A program made the translations under genes and the position numbers. Below are positions 23,401-35,400 of a stretch of 64,000 bases of DNA, one piece after another. The notes beneath the pieces were generated by a model. It was given only the letters and a program-made list of their open reading frames with translations, ran no database searches and was not told the DNA's origin. Numbering within the stretch: the first letter of the stretch is position 1; each line of letters opens with the position of its first letter. Source of the DNA: Elmis aenea (taxonomy: Eukaryota; Arthropoda; Insecta; Coleoptera; Elmidae); assembly GCA_947652605.1 (NCBI GenBank), contig OX393578.1:51901415-51965414 (forward strand), read 5' to 3'.

Positions 23401-26400
23401 AAATTGAAATTTGGTTTTTGCCATTAAAACTTTTAGCACAACCAATAACACAGCACTTTTTAACCATTTTCAAGTATTATTTTTGAAATGTGACGTTTCC
23501 CGCACTTTTCAGTGGTGCCTTAAGTTTTTGACGTAAGTAATACGCTACTTTAAAATTATGTTGGCTGCAGTGTTAGCCACTGACCAGTTCTTAGACTTAT
23601 CGCCATCTAGCGATAATTTATGGCGAACGGTTCTTAGACTTATCGCCGTCTGGCGGATAATTTGCGGAACTAGTTACCGGCCTCAGTCGGTTTTATATGG
23701 GAGTTTCCGAACCTGTGTAGTAGACCGTGACCTAAGACGTGTTGTAACTTGGCAACAGCTGTACAATCTAGTATAAAAAATTTTGACAGCAAATTGTACA
23801 AGAAATTGTACAAGAAATTGTACAAGAAATTGTACAAGAAATTGTACAAGAAATTGTATAGTGTAATACAGCCATAAGACTACTACTAAAATAAAAAAAA
23901 GTTTAATAAAAAGTCATAGGACGCTAGATTTTAGCGATTTTTGAAATATCCGCAAGAGTTAAGTGCCCTTATTTTAAGAGGTCCAAAAAAAATATGGGAA
24001 AGATTTATTTAAAACCTACAAATAGGGCCAAAATTTAATTTTGACGGTCAAATTCCAATCTTTATTATTAAGAAATTTTAAGCACTTTACTCTTGCGAAT
24101 ATTTCAAAAATCGCTAAAATCTAGTGTCCCATGAATTTTTATTGAACTTTTTTTCATTTTAATATTGGTTTTAGACCAACTTATCAAGAATAAAATTTTC
24201 TGAGAAATAAATAATAAACTTTTTTTTCCATTTGTTGCAATTTTTGAATGACGCTGTATATTATCATTAAAATTTTTGTCATTCAAATACACTGATGGTA
24301 ATTTTTAATGGTTGCAAACTGCAAATTATTTTATTATCAATTTTATCACAAGAATTTCTAATTATGAATTTTATGAAATACAACCCTCGATTAGTTAACA
24401 GGGGGTCAACTAATATAAAGCTTCGCAAATTTTTAGGGTTGCCTAGATTAAGGGGTAAAATACAGGGTGTCCCAGAGATCATTATTACCTTTATTTCGTT
24501 TGTTTCTAGAAATAATCCCAACTAACTTAATATATTATTAAAGGGAGAAAAAGCTCCATAATATAAACAAAAATATAAATTTTTGTTATTTAATTTAAAG
24601 TGGGAAAAAGCTCCATAATATAAACAAAAATATACATTTTTGTCATTTAATTAAGTTTTTCACCACTTAAATAACATACAAGGTTTGTGTTAGGCTTATT
24701 TTTGGAAACAAACAAGATATTTGAAAAAAGAATGATCTGGGACACCCTGTATATTTGTTTTGGACCATTTTTTACATATAAAATTCGACAGCCAATAATT
24801 TTTATAAAATGAACTGGGGCATCAAATATCAAAGTTTGTATTTATAAACAAAAAATTCTCTTTAATTTCTTGTATTGATATTAAATTTGTAATTTTGCTT
24901 GACATTAGTTTTAAAGTAATGACCACACTTTATAGTAATGGTCTAAAATAAAACTATTCGTTTTTGTGGTTACCATGGTTTGTTTATGTTACCATGGTGA
25001 CATAAACAAACCATGGTAACCACCAAAATAAATCGTTTTATATTGGAATATTTTATGGTTCATGTTCACTCAATTAAAGAACAAGCTTTTAAAGAAAAAT
25101 TTTTAATTGCAAATTTTCAAGCCTCCAAAAGGTTCTGATAAAAAAAACAACAGGGGTCGCACTTTTCACCCCCCTGTGAAGGTGGGAGATGGTTAAAAAT
25201 ATTACTATGGGAAACCTTTTAATAAGTATAAAACATCTACCAAATGTTATTCTCCTACACATCTCCAAATTTGAGAAATAAAATAAAAACCTAATTTTAC
25301 TAATCCTCTTTAGGGTGGTGTAACTACGAAAGGAGACGTCCAAGGAAAAACAAGTTATATAAAAGCCCCCCTTAGTTTTCGATAAGGAATTACCTCCCGA
25401 ATTTTTTCGCAATATTTAAGAAACACCCGTATATCTGTTTTACGTAGTTTCAATTAAATTTTTACTGTTAATATAAAAATTATTTAACAGTAACCTTCGT
25501 TGATACAACAATTTATTTACATTTAAGACACAACGGAAAATCAGAAACAACAGAAAATGCAGGGATATCAACCATCGATATTCAACAATAACGAAATTTC
25601 TCAACTCAAAACATGCCAATTGCGTACACTACAACAAAATTTCGACTCAATATTATTTTTTTTCACATAAAAACTCCATTGCACTACTAAACTAATCTCT
25701 ACACAGATAATTTAACCAATTAGCAATTTGCGATGCACTTTTCACGAAACATCACAAAATAAATACTCTACCAAAAATCATTTTCAGATAAAAATTATAC
25801 CTGACACTAAATAATTTTCGTACCGATATTAAAAAGACGTACAGTCAAGCATATCGCCAACAATTACATACCTATTTGAAGAACTAGTTTGGTTTTGACC
25901 TGGTTGTGAACCCGAACCACGCTTCGACACTGAACCTTTTGAGTTGGTTAACGGTACGGCAAAACCGGAAATCTTTGTAGAGTTCTGAAAGTAACGCTAA
26001 TAATTAATTAAGCAATGTTATTAAAGGGGAAACGTTTTCAAACCTTTGAACCCTTTGGTTTATTGCATTCAACTATGTTATCCTTACAGGTATTTTGATG
26101 CACTGTCGTAGTACAACCTAAAAGGGAAATTAAAAACTCGATCAATGAATCGATCTCAAAAAAAAAGAGCACTACGAAAATAAACGATTACTCACTTTCG
26201 CAATAGAGGGCAGGCTTATTGCTCAATGGTTTGTTGCACCAATCACAAATTTGAGACAGTCCGTAAGATGCAGATACCCACTGATGACTAGCGTTTTTCT
26301 TCATTTTATCCTGAAAACACGGAAACATTAGCCACTGAAACTTAAATATCAGATGAGCGCATCTACCTTTTTCTTCCTGAAGAACAAACTTCCCCTCTTG

Positions 26401-29400
26401 CGCCGCTTTTCCGAATGGTGGTCATATGCGACACTAAAAATGTTTCAATTGTAAATCACCAAAGTTCTAATATAACCATTAAATATTCAATTAAAACTAT
26501 CCAACACAAAATTACACCAACAACAAAACTTTGAAACAAATCGAACGACTAATTTAAATAAACTAACAGTAACGTTGATAAAGATTGTCTTAACTCTAAA
26601 TGATTCCCAAATTCATAAAAAAAAATGTATCACTGCACTTTTGAGATGTGATATACAGGGTGATTCATAAATAATGCGAAAAACTTTGAGAGGAATTCGT
26701 TTTTAAAAATTAAGGAAAGTCTTTTATACAGGGTGATTGAAATTCGAGTTTAAGCATGGGGATCTCGCTTATTATAGTAGCTAGAGTATAGGTTTAAATT
26801 TGGCAAAGTTGCTGAAGATAAATTGGAAATATCTCAAACGGTATCCGAGAAAATTAGGAAAAACCGGAAAATACGATTTTTAAAAATCGTCTATAACTCC
26901 TTTGGAGTATGAAATATTTCAAATGTGTTAAAACATTGCCCAAGCTACTTTTTAAGCCGAATCGGATGGTGGTCACAAATTTTTACTAGATCGATTCATT
27001 TTTGTTTTATGACAACCAACTTTATTTTTTCTTATGGGGGCAATTTTTGCCATTTTCATAATAGCATTTATTTTTCTGTACTCATTGATGTATCGCACAT
27101 AGTATTTTATTTCTTTATTCATTGACAAATTAAAAAAAAAAAGTTTTAAACAAAAACCATTATAAATCAAGTAGGCCGGTCGTAGTTTATGTTGTTTCCA
27201 TGACAACCAATCAACAAACTAAAAGTTTTGAAAGTCCCTTACTTGTCATCATAATAGATTTGTAAAAATGAACTTAAATTACGAAGAAAAACTCGATATG
27301 CTGCGAAATTTTTATACCGTTCTTTTAAGTTTTGTTATACGTTATCACTACTTTATACAAATTTACTTAAGTTTCTGTGTAATGTAGAAAAATAGGGTTT
27401 TTGCCAGATATTTTTATAATAAAAATGTTTTTTTATTGTCATCTGAAACATTTCTGCCATATTTTTCTCTAAGTTTGGCAAAACCCCCATATTTACCTAC
27501 ACTTCTGTCCAACGTGCAAAAATATGTGTGAGGGTTGTCTTCTTTCTGGATATGTTTGTTTCTGCATATCGTTGACTTGACAATATAGAATTCCTATTCA
27601 ATGAATAAAAAATTGACAGCATATCGCGTTTTTCTTCGTTATTAAAGTTCATTTTTACGAGTTTATTAATGTGACAAGTAAAATGCTTTCAAAACTTTGA
27701 GTTTGTTGATTGGTTGTCATGGAAACAACATAAACTACAACGACCGGCCTACTTGATTTATAATGGTTTTTGTTTAAAACCCTTTTTTTTTAATTTGTCA
27801 ATGAATAAAGAAGTAAAATACCACGTGTGATACATCAATGGATTCAGAAAAATAAATGCTATTTGATTATGTAAATAGCCAAAAAGGCGCCCATAAGAAA
27901 AAATTCATAAAACAAAAACGAATCGATCTAGGAAAAATTTGTGACCACCATCCGATTCGGCTTAAAAAAATGCTGAGGCAATGTTTTTACACATTTGAAA
28001 TATTTCATACTCCAAAAGAGTTAAAGACGATTTTAAAAAATCGTATTTTCCGGTTTTTCCTAATTTTCTCGGATACCGTTTGAGATACTTCCAATTTCTC
28101 TTCGGATTATTAATGAGCACCAAATTTAGCAACTTTGTCAAATTTAAACCTATACTCTAGCTACTATAATAAGCGAGATCCCCACGCTTAAACTCGAATT
28201 TCAATCACCCTGTATACATTTTTTTCCTAAAACTCGAAAACTGTAGGTTTTTTGGGAAAAATTGAAGAATTAAAAAAGTTTCTAAATAAATCAAGTTTTT
28301 TAAATTGCAAAATTTCAACCCTCCAAAAAGTTCTGGTAAAAAAACCAACAGGGGTCACACTTTTCAGCACCTTGTGAAGACAGGAGATGGTTGAAAATAT
28401 TACTATAGGAAACCTTTTAATGAGTAAAATTCATTTGTTAAATGTCATTCTCCTGCATTTCTTCAAATTTGAGGAATAAAATGAAAACTTACTTTTACCG
28501 TTCCCCTTTAGGGGGGTGTAACTCTGAAAGATGTTTTAGGAAAAAATTGTATTAAAAAAGCCCCCCTTAATTTTCAATAAGGAATTACCACCCGAAGTTT
28601 TTCGCATTATTTATTAATCACCCTGTATTGCTAAGTAGTTTAACTAGACAGGGATGAATTAGACCATAGCATTGGGGATTTCGTGGAAGGTCAAAATATT
28701 CATGATAAAATTTCGGTGACTAAATCTCTTTTTTTTTTTGGACTCGATAACCTAACAACAAAATTTGACTAACAACATCAAACTGCTCAGTTTTTACATT
28801 AAAATGAGTATTTTTCAGATAAAATGTATTTTAAATGTATTGGTAAATTGTCCTTAACATTCCCATCTTGACTCATTCCCTGTTCAAACCTTGTTCTAAA
28901 CTATGGATGCGTAATATGAATGATGACAAAAAAACAAATTAGCCGGTTAAAAGTAAAGGAAATGAAAAACACGATGAAAACCTTAAATAAACATCAAGAA
29001 GGCACAGCTAAGGATATGTTTTTTAAAAGGTAGAAGACAGTGAGCCCAGAAAGGTTTATAAAACGAGAGCAGAAGGAAAAAGATGAACCAAAACCAAAAA
29101 AAACCTAGAATAAATAACAAGGAAAAGGGGAAAAGAAGAATAGTATTAACAGTGTTGGCAAAAAAACAGGAATAGAGTAGGAATAAAAGACGAAAGGAAG
29201 ACCAAGAAAACCCTGGAATGATGGAAATAGAATAGGCTGGCATAAACAGGTGAAGTAAGGCAACAATAGAGTTGGCTAAAAATAGAAAGAGATGGAGGGA
29301 ATTGTACATATGAAATTCACAATCATAACCACAAACAAAAGTCTTACACCTACACCTAACAGTAGAGAGGTGTAAGAAAATGAAGATCAAGAAATATGTG

Positions 29401-32400
29401 CTGTGTAAAATAATAAACATAAAAAAAATATTTCTCGAAAAAATTGTGTCAGAAAAAAACCTGTTCTTTCTATCAAGAATAACTAGCAATTTTCAGTTGC
29501 TCATTTTTTTTTTTTATCGATACTCTGCAAGTCGTGATACACTTTTTCCAATAATAAATGTGCAAGTGCGTGCATGCTAGCAAGCACATGCGTGCAATAC
29601 TTACTCGTGCAGATGGACAATGGAGTGGGGGTCAAAATGGGCATGTCCTGAGCGACTACCCTCCTCCTCCGTCTCACTTTCCGTTCCACTGGGTCGGCCC
29701 CTACACACCAAGCTAAGCACATGCACTACACTGCCTCTCTAGCTAGTTATACTCAAAAATAAGCCAAAAGGTAAATTTGGATTGACTAAAATTTTTCGCT
29801 TATAAATCATCGAATACTGACTTTATGATGACCAAATTGAAACATTTTGACTACAGACAGACCGTACACATCTAAATACAATTACAGAGTGTCATATTTT
29901 GATAGTTTCAGACAAAAATTGACTCAAATTTTTGCCATTAAACAATATAATAACAATACCCAAAAATTTACTGTTTCCATTACCAAAGTGCTACAGATTT
30001 AAAATATTCTTTTCAGATTCAATACAACTTTATGATTTTGCAAAAATATTGCAAAATTAATTAATAGTATTAAAACTTTCTATAATATTTCTACAAAAAC
30101 AAAAGTTTTAGCATATTCTAACAATGTCCAAATTACGAGATAACTGATTTTTCAAATGTGATTTTAAAATATCGGATTATTCAGTATGACTGTCGCACCC
30201 CTATAACTTTTTAATTATTGAAAATAACCCCAACAAAACTTATATTTTTGGAAACGGTGACAAATTCTCTATTAAAAGATGTGCATTTGTTATCTCTACG
30301 ATCACGTATGTCAAATCCGTGATAGGCAACTGTTTTTGTTTTATATTACATAATATACATTTTTTTGTTGATTCGGATGGAGAATTTAATTCTGAATCCG
30401 ACCATGTATTAAAAAAGTATGCTCACATAACAAATTTTTCGAGAAAAATCAGTTCAAAGTTTATTCAAATCATAGCAAACAGTCTATTTAACAAAACAAA
30501 AAACGATCAAATCTTGAAAATTGTACTATAACTATAAATGGAAATGTATTAAAAATTAATTTAACTTCCAAACACAGTTGTTCTCTATTGTATTGCTTTT
30601 TTTTGGAGTCTAATTTTTTATGTCGACGTTTATTATTTGTTTTAATTTTTATTAAAAATTAATTTTTAATACATTTCCATTTATAGTTACCTATAGTACA
30701 ATTTTCAAGATTTGATCGTTTTTTGTTTTGTTAAATAGACTGTTTGCTATGATTTGAATAAACTTTGAACTGATTTTTCTTGAAAATTTTCTTATGTATG
30801 CATACTTTTTTAATACATGGTCGGATTCAGAATTAAATTCTCTATCCGAATCAACAAAAACATGTATACTATGTAATTTAAAAAAAAAACAGTTGCCTAT
30901 CGCGGATTTGACATACGTCATCGTAGAGATAACAAATGCACATCATTTAATAGAGAATTTGTCGCCGTTTCCAAAAATACAAGGTTTGCTGGGGTTATTT
31001 TTCAATAATTAAAAAGTTATAGGGGTGCGACAGTTAAACTGAATCACCCGGTATAGTTTAAAAAACGCATTCGATCTCTAGGTTTTACCACACTTTCAAT
31101 AATTTACTTTACTGCAACAAATTAACTAAAGCACATTGTTCTAAAAATATATAGTGCATCAAAAATCCTGTAAAACACCCTGTAAAGTATTCTTTTGCAA
31201 AAAATATTAAAATCCTTTTCAAAATCCATCAAAAACACTTTACTCAAAACTTTTCAAGTGATATTTTTTTAAATTATTTAACAAAATTATGAAACAAGAC
31301 CTGGGATATTTTAAAACCATGCGCATTCTACCAATTTAGTAAATATTAAAACAGTGCAAAAGGTGTAGAGTCAATAATTTTGCAAAATTCCATGAAAATT
31401 TCAACGGTTTAAATTACAAACATAACGTAGCAATTCCAAAAACAATTTTAGATGATAAAACCGTCACACAAATAACACAATAAAAATTCTTTTTAGCTGT
31501 TTTAAAGAGAATTCTCATGTCAACCAATCATGAATTTTGTAATGGTTAGAACAATGCACAAAACCAATAAAAAAACAATCGAAGCCAACACTTACATGGG
31601 TAGAGTGGGCTGAGCTCCGACCAGAGCTGGTTCAGGCGCCAGATCCCGAACTGCAATGATAGATGGCGTTGAAACTGACTTTTGTAAAGGTAATCTAGCT
31701 GGCAACAACCGCAGCTGTTCTGCTTCACGTTTGGCCTTAATTTTGTTAAAGTCATTCTAGAATTGCAAAATTAGTTTATTGCTGCATTTTTTTATGGACC
31801 TGTTTCCTACCTGCAGGTCGGCTTCGTTAAGTGAATGTGTACTAGCGCCCCCGCCCGAACCTCTATGACCACGTCGACTGACTATAGCAGACGCTTCGGT
31901 TCCCAAGAGTCTTGCCGTGCTACCATCAACATTGTCCAATAATGAAGATTCGTCTGCTTCCGACTCCATACTGCTCAAAGATATACTGCAAAAAACGTTG
32001 GAACTTACGGAAACGATCAACAATTGGCATAGGGCGTAAAATATTCACCTGCGTTGTCGAGGATGTTTGATTTTGTCTTTTGTTCCTGAGAGGTCTTCCA
32101 AAGCCGTCCATGATCTTCGTCTCTGAGATTGCAGTTCCAAATCACGACCTAATAACCAGTCTTGCGCTCCTGAAATGCACATAGAAACTCCTTCATGTAT
32201 TCATAATTCTTATGAAAATGGGGCTTAATCTAAAATTGTTTCATTTACTCACCACTTCCTTTACGACTAGGAGGTTGATGTACAGGAGAAGATCCAAGTG
32301 AGCCTCCTAGAACATCGATTTCTGATACCTGCTCATTTAACGCAGGACAGCTTGCACTTAATCTAGCCACCTGAGCCAGCAATGGATTAAGGGCGTACGC

Positions 32401-35400
32401 AGCAAAATCCTTTGGGGTAGGAGTATACGAGTTACCTAATAAAAAAAGCCATAACTAATTTCTTTGCATCAAAATAAATATTTCAAAACAGTTCTTGGGA
32501 AGATTAGTTTCATTTTCAAAAGTCAATAAAACTCAAAATGTTCCGATAAACTAGATCTAGAATCATTTCAAGATGTGTGCTGCGGCACCCTAGTGTGCCG
32601 TGAGGTATCCTTTAGGTATGCCGTGAAAAATAAAATAATTAATTAATTAATTAATTTCTTTTTATGTTTGTCTAATTGTACGTTATATGAAGAAATGAAG
32701 AAATTTTTTTAACTTGAACAATCAGAATTCTGTTATTATTTGAGAGACTGCATTTAGTGTTGCAAATTCACTTTTTATCTAATTTGCGTACCATATAATA
32801 AGAAATCAACATTCTCAACATTTTGGCTGTATTTCCATTGTAATAACATTTTTTTAAATGTTGGATATTAAACATTTTATTTTTCTTTACGCAAGAAATT
32901 ACGCTTAATTTTTCTAATAATAAAGTAAGAGAAAATTCATGATTATATCATTAAATTTGGTAACTAAAGAAAAACTGTTGTAAATTAGTTGCTGGTGAAC
33001 TATTTTATTTATTTTGAGATTAATATAGTTTAGTACAGTAAAATGTCGTTTAAAAATTTATTATAGCTCTAGAAATTTTTAATAATTTTTAACTGCTTTG
33101 AGTAGTAGTTTGAAAGTTTTGCGTTTTGCACCTTGGTAAAAGTCTTAAATACACTTTTAGCAATACTTATTAACTTTCCAAGTAATGATAAATTATATAT
33201 TTACAAAACAGCACTGTTTTATATTATTTAAACCCATTGAAAGCAAAGGGGTAAAGACTATAGTCGGCACTTTTAACATGGGGGATTCTAAGACAGTACA
33301 AAAAATGGTTTTAAATCTCTGGCACACGTTATTTATAGCTTAAATTATGATTATTGGCTCTCAAATAACGAAAGTTTTCATGTAAACATCAAGAAATCCC
33401 TAAATGCTTTACTTTTTTATAAATTTCCAAAAATTGTATACTCTGCGACATCTATTGTACAGGGTGTTTCAAATATTGCGAAAAAATTCGGGAGGTGATC
33501 CTTATCGAAAACTAAAGGAGGTCTTTCATATACAATTTTTTCTTTGGACGTCTTCTTTCGGAGTTACACCCCCCTAAAGGGGAGCGGTAAAATTAGGTTT
33601 TAATTTTATTTCTCAAATTTGGATATTATGTAGGAGAATGATATTTGGTAGATGTTTTGTACTTATTAAAAGGTTTCCCATACTAATATTTTTAATCATC
33701 TCCCACCTTCACAGGGGACTGAAAAGTGCGACCCCTGTTGTTTTTTTTTATCAGAACTTTTTGGTGAGTTGAAATTTTGTAATTAATTTTTTTTTATTGT
33801 TTGCTTGATTTGTTTAGAAACTTTTTTATTCGTTGGTTCTCCATTAAAAAGTACCTTGAAAAAGTACAAATAAAATTGTTCCAACGATTAAGACAAAAAA
33901 GTTATGAAAGAAAAAAGAAACTCGAAATTTTTATATTTTTTGGTAAAAATCTGAAGTACGAGGAATTTTGTACTTTTAAAAATTGATTGTGGCTCCTCTC
34001 ATACTAAGGAATAATTCATCTAATTTAAGCAATCCTGTATCTCTTATAATAAGCGAGATCACGATGCTGGAAATGTAATCTGGGACACCCTGTATACATG
34101 TCCAATAATTTAAAAAATATGTATTTACTGTCTTATTTCTGCGAGTTTTATCTTAAGTTAACAAAAGTTTAATGTCTTTTTAAATAGGTACAATTTTGGC
34201 TTTAAAACTATTCAAATTTTTGCACAAAAACTTTATGAAACAAATAATTATATATTTGGCCAAAAAAAATAAAAGATTCGCGTTAAAATAATAAAAGAAT
34301 ACATTTTTTGGCCATTTTCCTTTTTAAACTAACCAAACACGTAATAAATTAAATAATACGTGAGTTATATCAAACCAATAAGTCAATTTTTATCAAAATA
34401 ACCAGGGGGATTTATTTCCCCAAAATTTCAAAGCCTATAAATAAATTAAACCTACACTGTTCTATAAAAAAACAATTAAATAAAAATGTGCGATCAAAAC
34501 AGTTTTTGTATTTTAACAAAACAGCAAACCACACGACTGGAAAATATGTTTCTACTGAATTGTAGGGGATATGTTTTATATTAATTCAGCCTCGCAAAAA
34601 CAAAACAAAAAATAAATAAAAATAAAATAAAACTGAAGGTCTTAATAAGAGCTAAAAGCATTTCTATTGAATTAACTCACTCTGTACAGTGGCATCTCGC
34701 ATACGCTGGACACTCTCGTGTAATTCTCTAACTTGCTGTAAACTATCTTCTAACACAGGGTAGGTCTTGTTGGCTGGCGAATGAGGGGTCACGCTAATGG
34801 TAGGAAGGGGCCCCGGCCTCGGTAGCATGTCCAACGTTGGAATATGGTAGTCTGTGATGACGTCTTCGTCACTATCTGGTTCCCCTCCACTCTGCCCACA
34901 TTCATCTGCATAACAAAAGAAAATAACAATTTTTTTGTGGGAACAAAAACCTTAAATTAACTCTAATAACATCCAAACAAATTAATGCCAATCAATTTCC
35001 TAACCGTTTCATTCAACAAAAGATAATTAGAAGCAGACAAATATACACACAGCGTTGTCATTAACGTAAATTAAGTTTTATAAACAATAACAAACATTAG
35101 AATAAAAAAATAGTTGAAAGCCAAAAGCAAAGCTTTACAAAAGAGAATTTTAGAATAAACATGGTTTTCGAAAAAAATGAGTTCAAAGCACTTTTAAAAT
35201 GTTTTAATTGCAGATTTTTTTGGAACTCAGTACCTAATACAAAAATCTATAGTTTTCATCCTTTTAATATTATAAAAATATCTGAAGCACAAAATTTGTG
35301 CTTATGGTTATATATATTACCATATCCCAATTTAAAGTATATTATCATATCCCATTTCAAGGCATATTATTTTAATCGCAGAGAACGGTAAATTGGAATA

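Larger units (their letters stand above)
21875..23872. mobile_element. P-like DNA transposon relic with THAP domain
   Basis: Ends GCTGTATTACAC and GTGTAATACAGC. Arms of several hundred bases include TTGTACAATTTGCTGTCAAAA, GATTGTACAGCTGTTGCCAAG and a GGCGATAAGTCTAAGAACC block. Inside is a minus-strand THAP-domain frame. THAP plus long TIRs suggests a P-element-like transposon, but the catalytic region is not recognisable and no 8-bp target duplication is clear. Confidence 0.7.
21775..24258. mobile_element. foldback element with TACAGCGTC ends, host of a THAP element
   Basis: Ends TACAGCGTCATTCAAAAATT and AATTTTTGAATGACGCTGTA. Arms continue through TGCAACAAATGG and TTTCTCAGAAAATTTTATTC. The right-hand part also holds an internal inverted pair around 23915-24135 (TAGATTTTAGCGATTTTTGA and complement). 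A THAP-type transposon is inserted in it. Confidence 0.82.

Noticed and set aside
23794..23853. CRISPR-like array
   Set aside because: The 12-bp units are contiguous with no spacers, in an animal transposon end.
28983..29489. 168-codon hydrophobic minus-strand frame
   Set aside because: It arises from a purine-rich, AT-rich stretch (complement gives F/L/I codons); no membrane-protein pattern, start context or homologous block recognised.
30319..31012. Mirror-image open frames at 30319-30531 and 30691-30921
   Set aside because: They are the two arms of a foldback element, hence the near-identical peptides ([12 protein letters not shown]).
34890..34905. ATG at the very start of RhoGEF exon 2 as the translation start
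   Set aside because: That ATG is in another frame from the one that continues through exons 3-24.
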